Assembly: GCA_016178435.1 (NCBI GenBank)
Contig: JACOTK010000043.1
Span: forward strand, 1-7,315
Source: Actinomycetota bacterium
GTDB lineage: Bacteria; Actinomycetota; Acidimicrobiia; Acidimicrobiales; CADCSY01
DNA length: 7,315 nt
Direction: 5' to 3'
The notes under the pieces are model-generated. The model was not told the DNA's origin, searched no databases, and worked only from the letters and a program-made list of their open reading frames with translations. Position numbers and translations under genes: made by a program. The first letter of the stretch is position 1. Each line of letters starts with the position of its first letter. This document shows, piece after piece, positions 1 through 6,205 of this stretch.

Positions 1-2
1 AC

Positions 3-2264
3 CTGGCAGGCATCGAACGTGACGGCATCGAGGCCCGGACCCGCCATGCCCCGGTTCTGCATCACTTCCCCGCAGCGGTGACCAGCTTTGTCGGTCGAGA
101 ACAGGAGATGGCCGGCTTGGCGATCCTGCTTGGTGAGTCCCGGATGGTGACGATCGCGAGCGCCGGAGGCTGCGGCAAGACGCGGCTGGTGGTGGAGGTC
201 GCGAGTCGACTCGACGATCGATGGCCTGAGGGTGTTTGGTTCGTCGATCTGGCCGAGGTGACCGACCCGGCGGTCGTTCCGTCGGTCCTTGCGGCAGCTC
301 TGGATGTCCACGTGCACCAGGCAGCGCTTGCCCTGGAGGCGCTTGGCGAGGCGATCACCGACCGTGAGCTGCTTCTTGTCATCGACAACTGCGAACAGGT
401 CGTCGATGCCGTTGCCGTCACGACGACGACCTTGCTCGGTCGGTGTCCGTCCCTGCAGATCCTTTGCACCAGTCGCGAGGAGTTGCGGGTGCGTGGTGAG
501 GCCGTGTGGCGACTGGACGCGCTGGGCCTCCCCGCTCGTTGCGAGGACGGTCATTTCGACCTTGCCGAATGCGGAGGTTCCGATGCGGTGCGGCTCTTTG
601 TCGACCGCGCTCGCCAGGTGCGCCCGGATTTCTCGCTTGCCGCCGACAACGCGGGTCCGGTTGCCGGCATCTGCCACAAGCTCGAAGGGATCCCGCTCGC
701 CATCGAGCTGGCTGCGCCATTGCTCGGCGTGCTCTCGCCCGGTGAGCTCGATGATCGTCTGAACGACCGCTTCCGTCTGCTCGCACGAGGCTCGCGAGGG
801 CTTCGAGCCCATCAGCGGACGCTCCGTGCGACGATCGACTGGAGCTACGAGTTGCTCGACGTCAAGGAACGGCTGCTCTTCGGCCGCCTTTCGGTGTTCG
901 TGGGACCCTTCACGCTGGCGGCGGCAGAGGCGGTGGCGGCCGGGAAGAACCCGAACAGCCATGAGGACGTCGACACCGGTGAGGTGCTCGACCTTCTCGA
1001 TCGCCTGGTCGCCAAATCGATGGTGGCGCTGGTCAAGCAGGACGGGGGGCTGACCCGGTATCGACTGTTGGAGACGTTGCGCCTGTACGCCCTCGAGCGC
1101 CTCAGGAACTCCGGGGACGAACCGGGTACCCGTGAACGGCACATGCACCATTTTCTGCAATTCGGCGAAGAGGCCAATAGCGGCGCCCACAGCAGGGAGG
1201 TGCGCACCTGGCTGCCTCTCGTCGAGGCGGAACTGGCCAATTTCCGAGCGGCGATCGACTGGGCGTTCGTCAACGACGACCTCGAGCACGCCCTTCGCCT
1301 GGCAGGCGCGCTCCGGTGGTATTTCAGTCGACTCGGTTTCCTGGAGGAGGGCCTGAGTTGGATCGAGCCGATTCTCGATCGTCGTGACGAGCTCTCACCG
1401 GAGCTGCGCACGTTGGCCCTGACATCGGCGAGCACGATCGCCTTCCTGCTCGGACACCATGCGATGACGGTCGAGTTGGGCGAGGAGGGTCTCGCCGCAG
1501 CCCGTGGCCTCGATGACCCCCGGGAGCTGTCGATCGCACTCATCGTTCGGGGTGCTGCAGCGGTTTTCGAGGGCAATGTCGATCGGGCGATCACGTGTTT
1601 CGCCGAGAGCACGGGCCTTTGCGAGACGTTGGGCGACGCGTGGGGGATGGCCTGGTGTCAATCGTTCTGGGGCGTTGGCGCTCGACGCATGGGTGATCTC
1701 GATCAGGCCATGGCATTGCTCGAGCCCGCCATCGAGGCCTTTCGTGAGATGGGCGACGAGCAGGCTCAAGTGCTTCCCCTTGCCAACCTGGGCCAGGTGT
1801 GGATGCTCAAGGGTGACGCCAGTCGAGCCAAGGAGCTCACCACCGAGGCGCGTCGATTGGCCTATCGGGTGGGTGACCAGATCCTCTTGGGTACCGCGCT
1901 GGTGTTCCTGGGACGGGTGATCCGCGCGGTGGAGGGACCGTCGTCTGCTCGTCCCATCCTCCTGGAGGGCTTGGCCGCCTGTCAGGAGGCGGAGAACCAT
2001 GTGGTGAGTGCGATCGGCGTCCAGGAGCTGGCGGCGGTAGCGCTCGCCGAGGGAAGGCCCGTCGACGTCGTGACGTTGGCCGGCCGTGCCCAGGAGCTCC
2101 ATCGGGTCTCGCATGGTGCGGCGACCGAGCTGGAGGAGGCGGAGCTCGCAATGATCCTCGGCGAGGCGCGTGCATGTTTGACCGACGAGGAGTACCAGGC
2201 TGCGCTGGACCGGGGGGCGAGGATCGATCTCGTCGATGTGGCCGCCATGTTCCCGTCGGCCTAG
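3..2264 (+). CDS. STAND-family NTPase with TPR-like C-terminal half (LuxR/adenylate-cyclase-associated ATPase type), 5' partial
   Basis: The frame is open to the left edge, so the N-terminus is missing. The in-frame GTG at 78 is only an internal candidate start, because readable codons before it lead into the family's usual linker (FPAAVTSFVGRE). Counting from that GTG as residue 1, the P-loop is SAGGCGKT at 28-35, Walker B is LLLVIDN at 98-104, a TSRE sensor is at 131-134, and GIPL (the GLPL-like motif of NB-ARC/STAND ATPases) is at 204-207. A winged-helix-like block follows from HQRTLRATIDWSYELL at 245-260. The remaining 400 or so residues are helical and TPR-like. Family members are nucleotide-driven signalling switches, often fused to a cyclase, BTAD or LuxR-type DNA-binding domain. 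This protein ends (TAG 2262-2264) without a C-terminal LuxR helix-turn-helix, so any output domain must be upstream. The first P-loop glycine is serine. No signal peptide or membrane segment is visible, so it is probably cytosolic. The ligand is unknown. Confidence 0.9.
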   Translation: MAGIERDGIEARTRHAPVLHHFPAAVTSFVGREQEMAGLAILLGESRMVTIASAGGCGKTRLVVEVASRLDDRWPEGVWFVDLAEVTDPAVVPSVLAAALDVHVHQAALALEALGEAITDRELLLVIDNCEQVVDAVAVTTTTLLGRCPSLQILCTSREELRVRGEAVWRLDALGLPARCEDGHFDLAECGGSDAVRLFVDRARQVRPDFSLAADNAGPVAGICHKLEGIPLAIELAAPLLGVLSPGELDDRLNDRFRLLARGSRGLRAHQRTLRATIDWSYELLDVKERLLFGRLSVFVGPFTLAAAEAVAAGKNPNSHEDVDTGEVLDLLDRLVAKSMVALVKQDGGLTRYRLLETLRLYALERLRNSGDEPGTRERHMHHFLQFGEEANSGAHSREVRTWLPLVEAELANFRAAIDWAFVNDDLEHALRLAGALRWYFSRLGFLEEGLSWIEPILDRRDELSPELRTLALTSASTIAFLLGHHAMTVELGEEGLAAARGLDDPRELSIALIVRGAAAVFEGNVDRAITCFAESTGLCETLGDAWGMAWCQSFWGVGARRMGDLDQAMALLEPAIEAFREMGDEQAQVLPLANLGQVWMLKGDASRAKELTTEARRLAYRVGDQILLGTALVFLGRVIRAVEGPSSARPILLEGLAACQEAENHVVSAIGVQELAAVALAEGRPVDVVTLAGRAQELHRVSHGAATELEEAELAMILGEARACLTDEEYQAALDRGARIDLVDVAAMFPSA
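2261..2264. other. Overlapping stop codons of convergent genes (CTAG)
   Basis: The palindrome CTAG provides TAG on the plus strand (2262-2264), which ends the STAND gene, and TAG on the minus strand (2263-2261), which ends the patatin gene. The two coding regions overlap tail to tail by 4 bp. No GC-rich hairpin followed by a T-run is visible around it, so each transcript must extend into the other gene or stop by another mechanism. Confidence 0.95.
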
Positions 2265-3793
2265 ATCGGTCCCCAGGAGAGCCATCGCCGGGCATAGACG
2301 TCCCAGAGGTCGCCGAGAAGTGCCCGAACGAAACGGCCGAGTCCGCCGATGCGACGAGCCGGGTTGGGTCCGCCTGCGCGGAAGGTGGTGAGCTGGCGTG
2401 CGAAGGCACCCGGGGTGATGCGCAGTGTCCCTCGGGCGAGGCTCTCCCCGGTCCCGTCAGGCTCGATATGGCCGACGAGGATGGTGCAGGCCAGCGTCGT
2501 GGTGTCGTGCCACACGTCGAAGCCCGGGTCGTTGCGCACCGTCTTGACGCCGACGAGGGTGAGGGGATGCTCGGTGCTGTCGGTGAACCAGAGGTGGTAG
2601 CGCATCTCCTTGACGGCGGGGTCGTCATCGTGGACGAAGAGGTTGAACCACCCGGCCGTGACCGGCCGCCTGCCCCCGAGGGCATCGCAGTCGACAGCGC
2701 CTCTCGCTCGAGCCAGATGCGCGGGCTCCGCGAGGAACCTGTCGACACCGTCAACGGTGATGTCGAGATGGAACTGCAGTGGGTGGCTCGGGTGCGAAGG
2801 CCCGACAGGGGCACCGTCATGAGGAGTGCCGGCGAAGGTGATCGTGCCGCGCATGGTCTCGCTGAAGCGCACGGTGGTGTCGTCGCGGTAGGGGGTCGCC
2901 AACGGGTCCTTCAGCACGATGCCTTCACGGTGGCACCACTCGCGGGCTTTCCTCACGCCGAGCTCCACGGCCCTGCGATTGCGGTCCCCGCTGACATTGA
3001 CCAGGTAGTGCAACGGCACCGAGCCTTCCAGCATCCGGAGGGTGATGTGTCGTCCGAACTCACCTCCCATGCCCTGGGCGACGAGCTCGTTGTTGCGCGT
3101 GATGCGTAGCGTGATCGCTCCCAGCTCGGCGTTTGCCGCGGCCTCGATGATCTGGAAGTACTGGGCGATGAGCCCGTCGCGCCATGTCCCGCTGCGGTCC
3201 ACCGTCCAGATGACCCATACCTCGTCGGCCCCGTGGTCGACGATGGCGGTCTCGATGTTGGCATCGGTGGCGAAGACGGCATCGATCCAGTGGCGACCCG
3301 CGGTGACGACGGGTGGAAACCACACGGGCAACGACACGCAGGCCACGAGGAGCTCAGGGGTGAGGTCCGTGGGAGGGAGGACCACGAGCTCGTGATCGGT
3401 GAAGTCGTACACGTTGAACGTGGCATCGACCTCACTTCGGTTGATGGCGCCCCAGTCGAGACCCCAGTCGGGAAAGATCTCCGAGGGGAGGTGGTCGAGG
3501 CGAAACAGCGATTTCAGCTGAGGGCCGCGCAGCATGCCTCGCCAGTTGGGCCGAACCATGGCGAGGGGCCGCAGGGCACGCCAGTTGTCGGCGATTCGTG
3601 TGCCGCTCATCCCCTGGGCGTACATGGCGAGATTGAACACGCCGCCGCTCGCCCCGTCGGCATGGTCGAAGGTGATGCCGGCCTCGTCGAGCCAGACCTG
3701 CAGCACCCCCGCCTGGAAGGCGACCTTCATGCCCCCGCCGGCGAGGATGAGCGATCGCCGGGTCGGCGCCTTCGTGGGCGGGGTGTTGCTCAT
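2261..3793 (-). CDS. Patatin-like serine acyl hydrolase with a C-terminal GMC-associated domain
   Basis: The protein has 510 residues and two parts. The N-terminal part (about 12-300) is a patatin-like alpha/beta hydrolase. It has a glycine-rich oxyanion segment GGGMKVAFQAGVL (19-31), a nucleophile elbow GASGG (47-51, Ser49), and a likely dyad aspartate in WIDA (Asp171). Patatins cleave acyl esters of phospholipids or other lipids with a Ser-Asp dyad. The usual GGGx[KR]G glycine is Val24 here. The C-terminal part (about 305-500) holds FSETMRG (310-316), FNLF (383-386) and DPGFDVW (422-428) followed by DTTTL. I recall this pattern from large GMC oxidoreductase/alpha-beta hydrolase fusion proteins, where its role is unclear. 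The ATG at 3793 overlaps the stop of the upstream GMC gene (ATGA), and no Shine-Dalgarno sequence precedes it, which suggests translational coupling. No signal peptide is visible, so it is probably cytosolic or peripheral to the membrane. A lipid or sterol ester substrate is inferred from the neighbour. Confidence 0.9.
   Translation of the reverse strand: MSNTPPTKAPTRRSLILAGGGMKVAFQAGVLQVWLDEAGITFDHADGASGGVFNLAMYAQGMSGTRIADNWRALRPLAMVRPNWRGMLRGPQLKSLFRLDHLPSEIFPDWGLDWGAINRSEVDATFNVYDFTDHELVVLPPTDLTPELLVACVSLPVWFPPVVTAGRHWIDAVFATDANIETAIVDHGADEVWVIWTVDRSGTWRDGLIAQYFQIIEAAANAELGAITLRITRNNELVAQGMGGEFGRHITLRMLEGSVPLHYLVNVSGDRNRRAVELGVRKAREWCHREGIVLKDPLATPYRDDTTVRFSETMRGTITFAGTPHDGAPVGPSHPSHPLQFHLDITVDGVDRFLAEPAHLARARGAVDCDALGGRRPVTAGWFNLFVHDDDPAVKEMRYHLWFTDSTEHPLTLVGVKTVRNDPGFDVWHDTTTLACTILVGHIEPDGTGESLARGTLRITPGAFARQLTTFRAGGPNPARRIGGLGRFVRALLGDLWDVYARRWLSWGPI
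3790..3793 (-). other. ATGA stop-start overlap (translational coupling)
   Basis: On the minus strand ATGA contains the ATG of the patatin gene (3793-3791) and the TGA of the GMC gene (3792-3790). The bases before it, read in transcript sense as GAGTTGTTGTCGTC, contain no good Shine-Dalgarno sequence. Termination-reinitiation by ribosomes leaving the GMC gene is therefore the likely way the patatin is translated, which makes the pair an operon. Confidence 0.9.
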
Positions 3794-5454
3794 GACGACA
3801 ACAACTCGGCGGCCGCACGCTCGGCAAGGGCGGCGATGGTCAGTGCCGGGTTGGCGCCGGTCGGGCCCGGGAGCATCGAGCCATCGGCGATCGAGAGCCG
3901 TTCATGGCCGAAGACTCGACCAAAGCTGTCGACCACGCCCTCTGCGGGGTGCTCACCCATGGGACAGCCCCCCAGGGGATGGACCGTGATCACCCGGTGC
4001 AACATCGAGAGCGGGTTCAAGCGGAGCTTCCCGCCTGTTGCCCTGGCCAGTCGTCGCATGACGGCCTCGACATCGTCGAAGTAGGGCTGGGATGTCTTCG
4101 TGCTCCAGTCGATGGCGAGGTCGTCACGCTCGAGTCGCATGATGCCGTCGGGGGTGTCGCGTCCCATGCCGAGCAGCGGCATCGACGACGAGGCGTAGCG
4201 GTCCACGAGCGTCGCGAGCTCCCCGCCGTAACGGCTCCGGGACGAGCCGAATAGTTTTGCCACCATCACCCGTCCCGCGACACGGGCGACGCGTCGCAGT
4301 GCCGCCGGCAAGGGCTGAACACCTGCCGCCCAGTTGACGAACTCGGGGTTGCCGCCGTCCTCGATGAGGAAACCTTGTCCGGCGCCGCCCTCGGATCGAT
4401 CCGGTATGCGAATCGCGCTCGTGATGACCGGGCCCTGTGCGGCGTCGAGGTTGGTCGGCCTCCATCGCCCTGCCTGGCGGGTTCGTGCCCGACCGAGGAA
4501 TCCGAGCAGGTCGCCGTTGCCGCTGAATCTCGTACCGAGGGCAGGGCTCAGATGGCCGAATGCCGCTCGATTGCGAAGCAACAGATAGGTGGTGCCGAGT
4601 GTCCCGGCGGCGAGAACCAGCCTTTCGGCGTTGATGGAACGACGAACCGGGGGTCGATCGGGGCCGGCGCGACGATCGAGGTAGGTGACGACGTAACGAC
4701 CCTGTGCGGTCGCCTCCAGGTGGATGACCTCACAGAGCTCGCGGATCTCGGCGCCGTCACTGACGGCGTCGGCCAGATAGTTGTGGTCAAGGGTGTTCTT
4801 GGCCCCGTCGTTGCAGCCGATGTCGCATTCCCCACACATCCGACACGTTCGACGATTGTCGAGCGGGTTGCGACCGTCGGTGATCGCCTGGTTGCGCACA
4901 GCAAGCTCTCCGGGGTTGGCAAAGGTGACGGCAAGCTTCAGGGGTTGAGCCGTCAGACCGCATGCCCTGGCTGCGTCATGAAACGCCCTGACCTTCGGCA
5001 CCTGTGCGTACTCGGGCTGATCCATCGGGTAGAGCTGCGCGCCGAGCATGGTCTCGGCCAGGTCGTAGAAGGGGTCCAGGTCACTTCGAGTGACGGGCCA
5101 GGGGTGCTCCGTGCCGTCCGGGTACGTGGTCCGGAACCACGTGGGTTCCATGCGCAACAGCACGTTCGCGTAGATCAGGGATCCGCCCCCGACACCGCTC
5201 GACACCAGCGCGTCGATGCCGGCGAACGACCACAGATCGAAGAGCCCCAGGTGCTGTGTCCCGGGATCCCACACGTTGTTGGCCAAACCGTGGGGGCTCC
5301 GCGGAAACGAGCCCGGAGGGTAGTGCCTACCCCGTTCGAGCACGACAACTCCCAGATTGCCCGCCGCGAGGCGGGCGGCGGTGACCGACCCGCCGAAACC
5401 GGACCCGACAACCACGACCTCGGCATGCTCCATGGTTGATGCGGCGCCCGCCAT
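3790..5454 (-). CDS. FAD-dependent GMC oxidoreductase, cholesterol-oxidase-like
   Basis: The 554-residue protein is typical in length for cholesterol-oxidase-type GMC enzymes. The N-terminus carries the FAD dinucleotide fold: GSGFGG at 17-22 and the ribose-binding acid in VVVLERG (Glu40). A second flavin-contact glycine run, SSGVGGGSLIYAN, lies at 85-97. Cysteines 204, 207, 210 and 214 form CRMCGECDIGC, followed by DGAKNTL. Near the C-terminus are HPLGGCPMG (His492) and GANPALTIAALAER (Asn535). These correspond to the His/Asn catalytic pair of type I cholesterol oxidases, which oxidise the 3-hydroxyl of sterols with O2. No Sec or Tat signal is visible, so it is probably cytosolic. The ATG at 5454 is chosen because AAGGA lies 7 nt upstream; the ATG at residue 8 is less supported. 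It lies 61 bp after the sigma factor gene and is coupled to the patatin gene. Sterol specificity is inferred; another bulky alcohol is equally possible. Confidence 0.93.
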   Translation of the reverse strand: MAGAASTMEHAEVVVVGSGFGGSVTAARLAAGNLGVVVLERGRHYPPGSFPRSPHGLANNVWDPGTQHLGLFDLWSFAGIDALVSSGVGGGSLIYANVLLRMEPTWFRTTYPDGTEHPWPVTRSDLDPFYDLAETMLGAQLYPMDQPEYAQVPKVRAFHDAARACGLTAQPLKLAVTFANPGELAVRNQAITDGRNPLDNRRTCRMCGECDIGCNDGAKNTLDHNYLADAVSDGAEIRELCEVIHLEATAQGRYVVTYLDRRAGPDRPPVRRSINAERLVLAAGTLGTTYLLLRNRAAFGHLSPALGTRFSGNGDLLGFLGRARTRQAGRWRPTNLDAAQGPVITSAIRIPDRSEGGAGQGFLIEDGGNPEFVNWAAGVQPLPAALRRVARVAGRVMVAKLFGSSRSRYGGELATLVDRYASSSMPLLGMGRDTPDGIMRLERDDLAIDWSTKTSQPYFDDVEAVMRRLARATGGKLRLNPLSMLHRVITVHPLGGCPMGEHPAEGVVDSFGRVFGHERLSIADGSMLPGPTGANPALTIAALAERAAAELLSS

Positions 5455-5515
5455 CCGGAGGTCCTTCCGAGAGTGCCCTATGGGTCGGGTAATCTAGCCG
5501 AGGTTGGAGGTGGAC
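5455..5515 (-). other. 61-bp spacer between sigma factor and GMC genes
   Basis: The spacer contains the GMC ribosome binding site and nothing else I can support. There is a weak -10-like TAGATT in transcript sense but no matching -35. An imperfect AATCTAG/CTAGCGATT inverted repeat spans the end of the sigma gene without a T-run. Read-through from the sigma gene is plausible, but a separate promoter here cannot be excluded. Confidence 0.5.
5462..5466 (-). promoter_or_regulatory. Ribosome binding site of the GMC gene
   Basis: On the minus strand AAGGA sits 7 nt before the ATG at 5454. This spacing supports that start over the internal ATG at 5433. The site is flanked by CGGA and TCCG, which could form a weak 4-bp hairpin, but this is probably incidental. 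Confidence 0.7.
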
Positions 5516-6115
5516 CTAGCGATTTGGCGCGAGGGCCTGCAGCTCGGGTGCGCTCCGCAGACGCTCGAGCTGTCGGGCCCGGGTCGGGCCGATGCTGCCG
5601 ATCGGCATGTCGAAGGCGTCGGCGATCGCTGCGTAGTTCGGACGATCGTCCTCCATGAGCCTCAGGAGAAGGTCCTGTCCACGTTGGGGAAGGCGTTTCA
5701 TGGCCTGACGCACGCCTGTCGCCTCTTCCTCGGTGATCAACGTGGCATCAGGGGAAATCTGGTCGCGGACATCAATCGCATCGAGCTGATGCTCATTTTC
5801 CTGGCCGACCAGCACCTGACGACCCGCACGCTTCGAGAGCCGAATGGCCTCGCGGCGGGCCGTGGTGACGAGCCATGCGCCGATGGCCTGCGGATCGCGG
5901 ATCTGGTCGATGGACTGCACGCATCGAAGCCAGGTCGTCTGGGAGACGTCGCCTGCGTCGGCATCCGAGAGGCCTCGCTGTCGGGCTGTCCACCAGACGA
6001 GCGAGCCGAACCGCTCGACAAGCTCGTCCCATGCGCTCTGGTCACCTGCCCGCGCGCCGAGCACCAACATGCCCGGAGATACCTCATGGATCGGGGGTGA
6101 TGTCATGTCACTCAA
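5516..6115 (-). CDS. ECF-type RNA polymerase sigma-70 factor
   Basis: The 199-residue product has the two-domain build of extracytoplasmic-function sigma factors. Region 2 spans about residues 28-95, with AWDELVERFG (28-37), the DADAGDVSQTTWLR core-binding/-10 segment (51-64) and a GAWLVTTARREAIR helix (79-92). A linker of about 40 residues rich in D/E/Q leads to region 4 (about 139-190). Region 4 contains RLPQRG, YAAIADAFDMP and the helix-turn-helix GSIGPTRARQLERLR (173-187), a form common in actinobacterial ECF factors. It would direct RNA polymerase to promoters of its own regulon. The first start is TTG at 6115, with AAGGGAG 6 nt upstream. The in-frame ATG at 6106 has the same site 15 nt away, so TTG is preferred. 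No anti-sigma gene adjoins it; the next gene on the same strand is the GMC oxidoreductase. It is divergent from the metallophosphoesterase gene. Confidence 0.93.
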   Translation of the reverse strand: MSDMTSPPIHEVSPGMLVLGARAGDQSAWDELVERFGSLVWWTARQRGLSDADAGDVSQTTWLRCVQSIDQIRDPQAIGAWLVTTARREAIRLSKRAGRQVLVGQENEHQLDAIDVRDQISPDATLITEEEATGVRQAMKRLPQRGQDLLLRLMEDDRPNYAAIADAFDMPIGSIGPTRARQLERLRSAPELQALAPNR

Positions 6116-6121
6116 CGGGCT

Positions 6122-6128
6122 CTCCCTT
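6122..6128 (-). promoter_or_regulatory. Ribosome binding site deciding a TTG start for the sigma factor
   Basis: AAGGGAG on the minus strand lies 6 nt before the TTG at 6115 and 15 nt before the ATG at 6106. The spacing favours the TTG, which adds three residues (M-S-D) to the N-terminus. Confidence 0.6.
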
Positions 6129-6139
6129 CAACGTCGCCT

Positions 6140-6198
6140 CAAGCCAAGGCACCGAGATCATCCGACGACGATCTTGGGTATTTCTTGGGGTTGGCTTG
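6140..6198. repeat. 8-bp inverted repeat CAAGCCAA / TTGGCTTG
   Basis: CAAGCCAA at 6140-6147 is the exact reverse complement of TTGGCTTG at 6191-6198, with 43 bp between the arms. The right arm overlaps the third CTTGG repeat. The separation is too wide for a terminator; a two-site operator is possible but unproven. Confidence 0.45.
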
Positions 6199-6199
6199 G
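6173..6199 (+). repeat. Three CTTGG repeats at 11-bp spacing
   Basis: CTTGG occurs at 6173-6177, 6184-6188 and 6195-6199, with exactly 11 bp from one to the next, about one helical turn. The last copy ends 6 bp before the ATG at 6206. This could be a regulator-binding site on one face of the helix, or chance in a G/T-rich leader. Confidence 0.6.
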
Positions 6200-6205
6200 A
6201 CTCAG

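Larger units (their letters stand above)
6116..6205. promoter_or_regulatory. Divergent intergenic region between sigma factor and metallophosphoesterase genes
   Basis: These 90 bp separate the starts of two divergent genes and must hold promoters for both, unless transcription starts inside the coding regions. I could not assign convincing -35/-10 hexamers or a clear ECF-type promoter on either strand. The region contains the phased CTTGG repeats and the CAAGCCAA inverted repeat listed separately. Confidence 0.55.

Noticed and set aside
1395..2285. A 296-codon minus-strand frame opposite the STAND gene
   Set aside because: Composition is unlike a folded protein, and the plus-strand frame has continuous TPR-like helical character through the same region.
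2174..3109. A 311-codon plus-strand frame running from the STAND gene end into the patatin gene
   Set aside because: It spans the convergent junction and shows low-complexity composition without a family signature; it is explained by GC-driven openness.
4375..5439. A 354-codon open frame on the plus strand inside the GMC gene
   Set aside because: It is antisense to clear FAD-binding and catalytic motifs and shows no domain of its own; high GC leaves antisense frames open.
5455..5515. Possible promoter (TAGATT) between the sigma factor and GMC genes
   Set aside because: No -35 hexamer lies 16-18 bp upstream, and no ECF-type GGAAC/CGT pair is present; a single -10-like hexamer is not enough.
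5491..5524. Possible hairpin AATCTAG / CTAGCGATT at the end of the sigma factor gene
   Set aside because: The stem needs a 2-nt bulge and an 18-nt loop, is AT-rich and short, and has no T-run in either direction, so it is not a credible terminator.
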